Below the pieces are notes generated by a model that saw nothing but the letters and a program-made list of their open reading frames with translations, had not been told where the DNA came from and made no database searches. Shown in pieces: positions 55,481-64,000 of a DNA stretch of 64,000 nt. How positions within the stretch are numbered: position 1 is the stretch's first letter; each line of letters opens with the position of its first letter. The stretch comes from Platycnemis pennipes. Taxonomy: Eukaryota > Arthropoda > Insecta > Odonata > Platycnemididae. The stretch spans positions 130,309,624 to 130,373,623 of the forward strand of contig OW121851.1 of the NCBI GenBank assembly GCA_933228895.1, given 5' to 3'. The translations under genes and the position numbers were made by a program.

Positions 55481-55766
55481 ATATGTACAATTGTATGTTT
55501 GAAGATGGTTTTATTATTTATAGTTGAAAACCAGAAGAGCATTGGTGTATCACGCCACAAGAGCTCTGTGTATCACATAAATTTCCATTGGATCTATGTT
55601 CTATTAAAAAAATACATTTGATATCAGATAGTGTCCTTTTTTAAGTTTGTGAATAGGCAATATCACTATTCTATATACAATAACCCTGAAGCCATAACTT
55701 CCTGAAAAAAATCAGGTACATGAGGGATTTCTGAAGAAGAGATCTCAAGAGATAATGCCATGAATC

Positions 55767-57401
55767 CTACATGTTTCCCCTTGCAAGTGCTTCATCCTGC
55801 CAAGGTACTCGTCCCACACCATTAAAATATCGTACAAAATCGTCTCTTATTTGATAGACTTGGTCACGAGCCCTGTTTCCACCTTGAACACATCGAAGAG
55901 GTTCTAAATTCAAATCACCCTCTGTTTCCTCATCTCTAACATTTGCAGGTTTCCTATTTAATATGAAAGTGTGAAGCAAACAGCAACTTCTCACAATGTC
56001 ATCTAACCTCTGGGGAGACAGGTTCATTTTAGTCAGAAGGACTCTAAATTTATTGGCTAATAACCCAAATGCATTTTCCACGACTCGCCTAGCTCGGCTT
56101 AGTCTATAGTTGTAAAGTCTTCGGGCATCTGTTAGTTCCCTCAATCTAAATGGCTTCATAATGTGCTTATCCAGGGGAAAAGCATCATCTTCAATGATAA
56201 CATATGGGATATTAATTGTCCCACCGGAGAGAGGTGTGTCATGTGGGATGCCCAACAAGTCATTATCAATGGCTTTTTTGATGTTACTTGCATTATAAAT
56301 GCTTCCATCATTGGCCCTTTCATTGACCCCCCACATTAACCCAAATAAATTTGTAGTTTCCTCGGCTATAGCCAGTAAAATAATGATATCAGAGCCGAGT
56401 AATTTCTCTAATATGACCCACAAGATCTAGGAGGGGTAAAAACAACATGCTTCCCATCTAACGCTCCTAGGCAATGGGGAAAGTTCCACAGGGAGAGAAA
56501 CTGTTCGGAAATCACTTTCCATTCTTCTGTTGTAGAAGGAACCTGTAAATATGAGTCTGTGAGAAGTGTTTACTGAAACATGTCGACAATATGCAATAAA
56601 ATAATTTGGAAATCCTTCAGATCATCACACACTATCTTTATTTCATCTTCAAGCAGCACACATATGGCACGTAATGTTTCTGAAATAATTGATGATATTG
56701 TGTTTGCCGCAATTCTATTCGAAAAATGTATACTTTTAAGCGTTTCCCCAGTAGCCAAGAAGCGTAGTGTGATGGACAACCTATTTGATTAACATTGTGA
56801 ATGCAATTTATATAGAAAATAAACCTAGGTTGATAAATTTCATTGAATAGCATGAAACGGAATACAAGCTTACCTTTCATCGACAGTAATACATTCTCGC
56901 ATCACTGTATTTCGTTTACTTATACTAGGCTATGCTAAAAGTTCAGTATACATGCCTTCGTCAATTCTGAGAAAGTTTCGAAATGATGATGAATCTTCCA
57001 GCCTACGAAATGTACATTTTTCAGATTACTCAGCTATTTCATTGGAAATTAGGTAAAATATTTAATACGAATTCAATCAAAACCATCTCAAACGGAAATC
57101 AAAAGAAGATCAAAAATCGCTCGGAATGAGCAGTGGAGTGACATTCATCATCATTATCGGCTGACAATTTGCTCACGTATTATTAATATATGACATTTTA
57201 AGAAAAATATTTTTCATGGAAAAGTTCCCGTAGTTCCCTGTGCACCATATTAATAAGTCCTTGGCCTGTCTCTCGTCTTTGTAGCCATTGTCTCGCCCAA
57301 ATACTACGACGTCTGCGTACATTCTGTTGTCCCCCTTCATTCCTCGCGAAAAATACTGCAGCTGCAGCCAAAAGCAGTCCATGACGATGTAAATCATCCA
57401 T
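55767..57401 (-). pseudogene. Harbinger transposase, four exons, few defects
   Basis: Minus-strand exons: about 57401-57198 (RRRSIWARQWLQRRETGQGL, INMVHRELREL), about 57013-56879 (LEDSSSFRNFLRIDEGMYTE, then a TAG, then ISKRNTVMRECITVDER at GTAAGC), about 56800-56595 (SITLRFLATGETLKSIHFSN, TISSIISETLRAICVLLEDE) and 56542-55767. The last opens after TTTACAG with VPSTTEEWKVISEQFLSLWN and LGALDGKHVVF (first Asp), shifts frame near 56430, and reads GVNERANDGSIYNAS (second Asp), LRELTDARRLYNYRLSRARR and VVENAFGLLANKFRVLL (Glu). All catalytic residues are kept. At least one nonsense codon and one frameshift are seen. Confidence 0.75.
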
Positions 57402-57578
57402 AATTACGAAGTTGTTTACCGTATCTAGCGAACAGAAATGATACGAGAGGGGACGGCAAAAATGATCGTGTGAGCGGCGAAATGATAGCTTGAGCTATCA
57501 TTTTGCGGTCCCTGAAAGCTATAGCTTAAATGATCCCTTTAAAGGGACGAGAAAAATGGTCGTGTGATTCGGGTTTTA

Positions 57579-58099
57579 ACCATGCAACAATAACTGTTGT
57601 TCTTTGAATGAGCTGACAATAGTCCTTTTATAAATGTTAATTGTTTTATTTTTCAATGCTATAATTGGACTGACGTTGTTATGTTCCTTTTCAAGTAGAT
57701 TTCAATCTTTCACTACTTTAGATAAATAAACTATAACTTTCAACTACTTATAAATATTTTGTTGAATTTTGAATGATATTGTTCAAATTTTCATAAGAGC
57801 ACCAGATGTATGTAGCCCGTTAGTGCTGTTCTCGTGTTGTACATCTCACATTGCTTTCATTAACGTTTCTATTTTGTATATAACTGAATCAAATTTAATT
57901 AGGGCATCATGTTTATCTTAAGTGTAAATCCTATGCTGCAAAAATATACCTCATTTCCTGGTCATCTAGAAATACCACATTTTTCTATTGATGGAAAAAA
58001 TTAGATGGAAAAAAATCATTGGAATTAAGCAGTGAATATAAGAGGTTTAAACAATGCAAAAAAGTGCATGGCACAAAAATAACAATAATAATAATATTT
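57579..58099. other. No supported gene
   Basis: AT-rich spacer between Harbinger-derived segments. Confidence 0.45.
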
Positions 58100-58870
58100 A
58101 ATTAATTCAATTTTCTCAACCAGTTTTTGAAATATTTTCAAAATTTCTTTCCTGTCCCTTTCTTGATTTGTGATAGCTGTCTCAAGTAGCGAAATTACCC
58201 TTTCCAACCTCTCTCCCTGCGCGACAATTCTCCTTATAGGAGGGCAGGGAGAAGTTTCATCTTCGGTGATTTCAACCTCCAGTGGGGGTGCTAGAGGAAC
58301 CACAGGCTGATTTGAGGAGGAAGGGGCAGACTGATTGCCCAGCAGAATTAAATACACTGGGTGGGCACACAGCATCGCGCTCCCCTATAGCCCAGTGCAT
58401 AAGGCTACCAAGGAGCCAAGAATCTGCACATTCGATGCTTGGATTCCTACCACTTCCTGAGGGTGGATTCCGAAATTCCTACAAAACAGTGTACATTGTT
58501 TCACAAATTCATCTAAGAGATGAAAACAATATTGGACCCAGGATCAATTTTTCATGCAAATGTATTATCACTGTAATAACATATCCACATTCAAGCACAA
58601 GCAGGCAATTTTTTAGACAAGATTTGAGACAAACTTGGTGTTTGCCAAGATAATGTTATTGCATGACATATAAAATCAATCTGGGTAGTCAAACTCATAA
58701 TCCTCTCTGATATACACATGGTATTCAAATTGTTACTTTGAGTATTCACATAAATAATATAGATACCTTGTATTTTTTCACTAAATTGTCCCATTTTTTC
58801 TGCACTGTTGGACAGTGACTACATCCACTAGGTCCAGTTCTTTGATGATTATGCTGTGGAATAAAATCTC
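58100..58870 (-). pseudogene. Harbinger partner gene relic, trihelix/Myb-like type
   Basis: The minus strand gives ELDLVDVVTVQQCRK, a one-base slip in an A run, and KWDNLVKKYK ending at a GTATCT donor near 58766. The next exon, after TTTTGTAG, reads EFRNPPSGSGRNPSIECADS and WLLGSLMHWAIGERD, the GSG..W..M pattern that follows the Myb_DNA-bind_4 (trihelix) motif. A frameshift leads to PIRRIVAQGERLERVISLLE and TAITNQERDRKEILKIFQKL, a C-terminal coiled coil. No transposase is seen with it, so the rest of its element is lost or outside. Confidence 0.6.
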
Positions 58871-59499
58871 CATCAATGAAAAAGGAAAAATGACTTTAAG
58901 AGTTGAAAGACTTTGGAGACTTGCTTTGTATTTCGCACAATTGTCTATTCGTGTTCGAACCCGCACGTAAAGGATTGAAAACCCATTCCAATAATTGTAC
59001 GAAACTATTTACTTATTCACTATAAAAAATTCGCAATTTGTTACAAATTCCAATCAATTCCATTGCATGCTACCATAAATGCATCAACCACAGAATAAAT
59101 GAAAAGTTGTTTTCGGTGATCCTTCTACATTTTCCGGGAATAGCGTAATTGTAATGTCAGTGACAGCAATATTCCAATCGATTTTTAAGTCACGCTAAAA
59201 ACCAACTATCCATACGTCCCTCCAGAACCACTGAGCATTTTGGGTAGGTTATTCAAAGATACCACCCCAAAAGGATGTTTTTTATGTGCACTTCGCTGGT
59301 GGCAGCATTAGGTGACTAAATTCGTCGACTAAACTGATGCCTACAAATTCGGACACACTACAAGATGGCTTCCTCCCTACGAAAGGAGAATTTAGGCAGC
59401 TAATTGGTGCATTCGGACAAGGCCTTACTGTTGCAACGGAAGCGAAGGATTTGGATAAGATCGGTTCTACAATGACCCTGAACCTTTTCCGGGCCTCGA
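58871..59499. other. No supported gene
   Basis: AT-rich to mixed. Part of 59.3-59.5 kb may already belong to the LINE leader that follows. Confidence 0.4.
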
Positions 59500-60980
59500 A
59501 GTATGAGCCCCCCTGCGGGTAGAGTGATTTGCAATACTCCCGCAGTATCCCTGCTTGTCGTAAGAGGCGCCTAAAAGGGCGGGGAGAAAACCCTGAAATC
59601 AAACCCAGAGTCAACTAGAGGGGAGCCCGGACAGTCTTGTGGGTTTACTGTCTGTGTGCGGCCACACCACCTGACCTGCGATCCACCCGCACGTTTGCCG
59701 TGAGCGGAGACCCGTAAGGTGGAGATGGGGATGCTTGGAGGGTAAGGTCCGTGGTTTCCAGCCAGGTGTCGGATGCCCGGTATGGACTACAGGACAATAC
59801 CCTCTTTGGCCCTGGATTCTGTGCACACGGGCGGCCGGGAGCTAGCCACTTCCGGTCAATCGGCTTCCGTTGCGTCACGCTTAACCGTGGCGAGTGCCAG
59901 GGAGATGGGGGTCTCCGTTAGGCGGTTTGAGATGCACGGGTTTGGTAGGCAGTGCTTCGAAGATCCAACCCGAAACAGACATCCACCTATAGGGTGCTAT
60001 ATGCCCTCGGGCACTCCTGGCGACCGCCCCGGTTTGCGGTGAGGTGTCCCGAATGTGGTGCTCTATGGTGGGTGGGGAACCCGGGGGATGAAGAAATATT
60101 TGGTATGGCGAAATCACATCTTCCACTTTCCACAAGATACCACCAGGATGCGGGTGGGGCAGATAAGTGCATAACCTCTTGCAGGCGGTTTTGATAACGA
60201 AGTGCGTGAAAGAAGGGGAGATGCTTAAGCGGGTGTCCCAGTTTCTCATTCATAAACTTCTCTCCGCTGTAATACCAGGTGAGCTGAATTAGCTAAAAAG
60301 CTACTTTACGGAAGCTTGCAAATCGAAGCGGCAAATAATGGCCAAAGTGAGAAGTGCTTGGCACTCACGAAGCTGCACCATATTCCTGTAAAATTGGAGT
60401 TTCACCGCACCCTTAATACCTGTCGGGGAGTAAAATCACATTACAACCTACTGTACGTGGAAGACGACGAGAAAAAAATTGAAATGTCATCTCAAGGTGT
60501 CACAGATGCTCGTCGGCTTACCACTAAGTGCAATGGCGAAGTCGTACAAACACTACTTCTGTCGTCTTAAAATTTGCACGTGGTAGTCTCCCCAACAAGG
60601 TATTCTTGGTTTATTTTGCTGCAAAAGTTTTATCTATGAGAACGCACCATTGTTTTTATGTCATTTTTAACCCCCGGTTTTTAAACTTATTTAACAGGCG
60701 GACAAGGGCTATCAGATCCTTAAGTATTCGTGTCAATGATTTTATCGTGGAAACGGGTGTTACACTTCCAGAGATGTGCATTGCCATCCTGGCTTCGTTC
60801 CCGTGTTTACGGATGGATCTAAATCGAAGGCAGTGTGCGCATGTGCAGTGTTCTCATCCCACCATGGAGTGATCAAGGCGAAGCTGAACCCGGCATTTAC
60901 ACGGCAGGACTCTATGCCATTTTAATGGCTCTCGATGGGATCCGAGATGGCAATGGCGCGTACACGGTCTGAAATGACTC
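59500..60980 (+). mobile_element. I-like LINE with 5' region, gag and RNase H, internally deleted (copy E)
   Basis: A GC-rich 5' region (CTCCCGCAGTATCCCTGCTT, CCGGACAGTCTTGTGGGT) runs to about 60250. A gag-like frame at 60316-60570 reads LTKLHHIPVKLEFHRTLNTC, RGVKSHYNLLYVEDDE and SSQGVTDARRLTTKCNGEVV, the RNA-binding ORF1 pattern of I-group LINEs. After a frameshift, LKFARGSLPNKVF leads within 60 bases to FNPRFLNLFNRRTRAIRSLS and the RNase H start VFTDGSKSKAVCACAVFSSH, HGVIKAKLNPAF and MALDGIRDGNGAYTV. The endonuclease and reverse transcriptase are missing, so about 2 kb or more has been deleted. It is cut off at 60980, where a Harbinger end begins. Confidence 0.75.
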
Positions 60981-61266
60981 TAAGGCCCGTATTCATAGTC
61001 AGGTCTCAAGTTATGACTTGAGACCGTCTTGATGAAGATCGCCTTAATGGTCAAGGCGTGCTTATTTCGAGTCAGCTTTCATAGTTGTCGAATAAGACCG
61101 TCTTGATGAAGATGAACCTGACGAAGATCATCTCATTTTCAATAAGACGTGCTTCATGAAGCATTGGCTGAAGCAAATGCTTGTTCGTTCAACCAATCAC
61201 CTTCAACGTTACGTTTATTTACTTGACAACCGTTGGCACCCCGAAGTGGTAAATTCGAATCTGAAA

Positions 61267-62024
61267 ATGGCCTCAACATCGGTAAAGCATCGGCATTACA
61301 CGCCATTCGAGAATAAAGTTTTTCTAGACATTCTTGCTAGCTATAAAAACATAGAAAGCAAGAAAGGGGATACTGCGTCACTTAAGGAAAAGGAAGCCAT
61401 ATGGAAGAAAATTGCGAATACGTATAATAATTCGCACAGTATAACGCAAGAGGTGAGAACTGAGTTTTATATGGAATTTGTGTATTTATTATGTTTGCGT
61501 GATGAATATTGATAGCAAGAGCATGCAAATCACTTAAATGTGGTGGTTCGTTTAATTTCTTTGTTGCAGAGGACAGTTGAAAAAATTATGGTCGAATCTA
61601 AAGCAAACACAGAGAAATGCAATAACAAAAGAGAGGCAGATTCGTATGGCTACAGGCGGGGGACCAGCTCCTAAGGAGATGGATATAGATCCCGATGTGG
61701 AGAATATTGTGCCAAATCTAACGGCCACGGCGCCGACAATATTCTCCTCTAACATGTCGGCTGAAGAACTTGCGGGTAAATGTGGGAATAATATCCTTTA
61801 AATATGACATTTTCTCCGAAGTTGTTTTCCTATTTTTCAATGTAATTTGTGTGAATGTTTGTTTCCTTGATTTTAGTCACATTCATCATACTTCAACCAT
61901 AACTAATAATTTCTAGTATTGAATTTGCATTTAATTCCAGAGCACGAAGAGAGAGTAATCAACGGACTATATCCAATTAGTATTGAGATTGACGAAACGA
62001 ATGACAGTGGTACCTTATGTCATG
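61267..62024 (+). CDS. Myb/SANT-like partner gene of Harbinger element 5
   Basis: Exon 1 (61267-61452) encodes MASTSVKHRHYTPFENKVFL, DILASYKNIESKKGDTASLK and EKEAIWKKIANTYNNSHSIT and ends at CAAGAG/GTGAGA. Exon 2 (61570-61775, after TTTGTTGCAG) has LKKLWSNLKQTQRNAITKER, IRMATGGGPAPKEMDIDPD and ends at GCGG/GTAAAT. Exon 3 (61941-62024, after AATTCCAG) encodes HEERVINGLYPISIEID and ends at CATG/GTAAGT, so further exons are expected. This is the Myb/SANT-like layout with the GGGPAP motif. The frames of exons 1 and 2 differ by one base at the best splice sites, so a small indel is likely or the true donor differs. It lies in the same element as, and convergent with, the transposase at 62583-63843. 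Confidence 0.65.
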
Positions 62025-62582
62025 GTAAGTCTTTAGAGGCATTATTATTGTGGATATTAAACTCATTTGTCTGTGCATTCAGTGTAACTAGTTCAACGCT
62101 ATCATACGATTATATCCAAAGATAAGTTTTCCGGTAAATTTTATTACGCTAGTCGCACGATGTGTTTGAATTTAGCGGGTCCCCCAAGAAGAGAATAACG
62201 AATGTCCCAAGTTGCTACGGAAAGTTAACCTTAGTGTAATGCTTTTGTAAAATCGGTGAGGTGTATGTACAATGGGCATATATGTATTACTATGGGTATA
62301 ATTTTGTGGTTTTAATGCTGTTAGTAAGTATCTAAGCCCAGAGTTTTTTTAAACGAGTACCTAACCAAGTTGTTTGCCGATTACTTACCTCTATTGAATA
62401 TTAATTACTTTTTTAGCTATCTCAGCCAGTACAAAGACGTGAAAGACATAGTTTGGAGTATTAGGAACTGCTGAAATAATTAAAATACATGGTCAAAAAT
62501 ACATGGTCAAATACAGGTCAAAAATACATGGTTTTGAGGAAATGATTTAATAACCATGAAAAATTACATGCATGGATAAAAG

Positions 62583-63843
62583 TCAATGAAAAATTCTTTC
62601 GATAAGAGCATGTCGCAGGGCAAAACCATCTCCTGGCTGCCAGTTTGGTGGTTCTACTGGCACCACTTCATCTTCAACAAACTCACCATCCAAAGGAACT
62701 TCATTGAAGATTAAACTTAAGTTATGTAGGACGGCACAAGCTACAACTATTGCGGTAGAGCATATAAGCTTTGTTGATAGGCCTTTAGAAAGGCAAGGAA
62801 ATCTCCTCTTCCAGATGCCAAAGGCCCTCTCTACAATTATCCTTGTTCTGGTTAAAACATCATTATACCTAAACATTTAAGGATTAAAATTCAAGTATTG
62901 TACCATAAATCAGTGGAATACCATGGACCACCTTCTACTATGGAGTACCTTCCTTTCATTTAATAATTCTATGGATATGGTAAGTAAACAGTTTCCATTT
63001 AAGGCGAGGCATTTTGATTATAGTGGGTCAAAATACTTCATTACTAATATCTATTAAACTTTGTCCAAGCCAAGGACATTATTTATAATATACTGTTGCT
63101 AGTCAAAATACCATCTCTGTGCCTCAATCTCAGGGTTTGCAATGGGTGTCAGTAAAAAAGGTAAGCATGGGTACCCAGAATCACCAACTAGACACCCATC
63201 AAGGTGCCCTCCCAAGTACCTCATATAGAGACGGGAATTTTGAAAAATTCGGCTATCATGCTGACTCCCTGGCCATTCAGGAACTAGGTCCATAAACTCC
63301 ATAGAAGGACCAACAACTGCCTATTGAAAGTGATGGAAATCGAACATAAAATTCCTATTTGTCATTTGCTGCCTATCAAAATATTTTTACATTACAATAA
63401 CACTGATTACTGACAGTTATGATGCTGCTGTATTTCATTGTTTTTCACACCAGACAAATTATAACCATGGCTAAGGCTCCCTCTTATTTCCCAAGTACTA
63501 ACATTTTCAGTGATAGAAGCAAATTTTGAGCAGTTAATGGAAGAGGTATTTGAACTTATCCAACCTGTACATTGAGTGAAAAGTATCCTTTGCGATTTCT
63601 GTATATTTCCTGAATATGATTCAGGTGGACGTTGGACAGTCTGATATGAGTACAGTCTATTGCCCCATCAATTCCAGGCAGGCCAACATCACCTCTGCCT
63701 TTCCCAATTTCTTGGAATGCCAGTCTTGTTGCCAATTTTTTTTCGTTTGTGGATGGTAACCTAATTACATTGCGCATTTGAGCTGCCAGAAGATTTGATA
63801 CTCTGAATACTATTCGTGATATAGTTGGTTGTGAAATAGTCAT
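62583..63843 (-). CDS. HARBI1-like Harbinger transposase
   Basis: Minus-strand exons: 63843 downward (MTISQPTISRIVFRVSNLLA, RLAFQEIGKGRGDVGLPGID then GAIDCTHIRLSNVHLNHIQE with the first Asp), about 63302-63099 (MDLVPEWPGSQHDSRIFQNS with the second Asp, GGHLDGCLVGDSGYPCLPFL) and 62876-62583 (RTRIIVERAFGIWKRRFPCL with the Glu, AIVVACAVLHNLSLIF). No stops fall inside the recognisable domain parts, and the triad is complete. The protein resembles the vertebrate-style HARBI1 group more than the other Harbinger nucleases in the window. The upstream N-terminal exon, if any, lies near or past the window edge. It may still be functional. Confidence 0.75.
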
Positions 63844-64000
63844 AAGATCACCATTAACTTTCTGAAAATTTAAAAAACTTTGTTGATGTCAGTAAATAAG
63901 ACAAATTTAATCAATGGATTCACTGAGTTTAGCTAAGGCTTAATAATTTCTTTGCCAAGAATTAATATGAGGCAGTATATATAAACGTATAAGAGACCCA

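Larger units (their letters stand above)
53901..57575. mobile_element. Harbinger element with both ends and TTA duplication
   Basis: The left end AGCCTGAATCACACGATCAT and the right end (complement) AACCCGAATCACACGACCAT continue to match through CGTCCCTTT and GGGAT, about 43 bases with few differences. Subterminal ATGATAGCT and AGCTATCAT repeats are present at both ends. TTA flanks both sides (53898-53900 and 57576-57578). The 3675-bp element carries a plus-strand MADF-type gene and a convergent minus-strand transposase, the canonical autonomous layout. Confidence 0.85.
60984..64000. mobile_element. Harbinger element 5, left end present, right end beyond the window
   Basis: GGCCCGTATTCATAGTCAGG follows TAA (60981-60983) and interrupts the RNase H frame of the LINE. 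Subterminal sequence contains ATAGTTGTCGAATAAGACCG-type repeats of GACCGTCTTGATGAAGAT. The element carries a plus-strand Myb/SANT-like gene and a convergent HARBI1-like transposase. The window ends before the other terminus. Confidence 0.7.

Noticed and set aside
1..64000. CRISPR arrays, operons, ribosome binding sites or bacterial features
   Set aside because: The window is eukaryotic, and no regularly spaced identical repeats are present.

Overview
The window is non-coding-rich eukaryotic nuclear DNA from an invertebrate, most likely an arthropod. It shows no bacterial-style gene packing, it has spliced exons with GT/AG borders, and it carries transposon families common in insects and other arthropods: RTE-like and I-like LINEs, PIF/Harbinger with MADF or Myb partner genes, Transib, mariner, pogo/Tigger and a tRNA-derived SINE. 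The species cannot be fixed from the sequence alone. All family names are from motif reading without database searches.

Layout. 0-12 kb, minus strand: a candidate host gene seen as short GC-rich exons in AT-rich introns (959-1235, 2172-2500, 4453-4548, 6250-6543, perhaps 11350-11891). Splice phases match between successive exons, and several segments look membrane-spanning. Its introns hold LINE ends, a 330-bp SINE with a 10-bp target duplication, a MITE flanked by TAA, and five loci carrying a hammerhead-ribozyme-like core, three of them as foldback palindromes. 12.7-14.9 kb: a dead pogo/Tigger transposase and an RTE fragment. 15668-18949: a full-length RTE-like LINE with an 11-bp target duplication and only two nonsense codons. 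18.9-23.1 kb: largely empty. 23.1-25.2 kb: a perfect 56-bp palindrome and a decayed Harbinger transposase/MADF pair. 25.8-30.5 kb: a nest in which an unidentified coding relic is interrupted in frame by a 177-bp MITE (CTA duplication) and by a complete 2712-bp Transib element (CGCCA duplication). 30.8-41.6 kb: a relic of a spliced coiled-coil gene, a second Harbinger/MADF pair, repeated copies of one I-like LINE family, a mariner 3' end and another MITE. 42-64 kb: almost continuous Harbinger territory.

How the parts relate. Harbinger elements here carry two genes: a DDE transposase and a separate DNA-binding partner. Seven partner genes or relics of four kinds are visible: MADF-BESS at 24, 34 and 54 kb, zeste-like Myb at 44 kb, Myb/SANT at 51 and 61 kb, and a trihelix-like domain at 58 kb. 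One element (53901-57575) has both termini, its TTA duplication and both genes.

The most notable object is the Transib element. Each end has CACAGTG, a 23-bp spacer and an ACAAAA-starting nonamer-like block, the architecture of a 23-RSS. Inside is a decayed RAG1-related transposase with all three acidic catalytic positions still recognisable.
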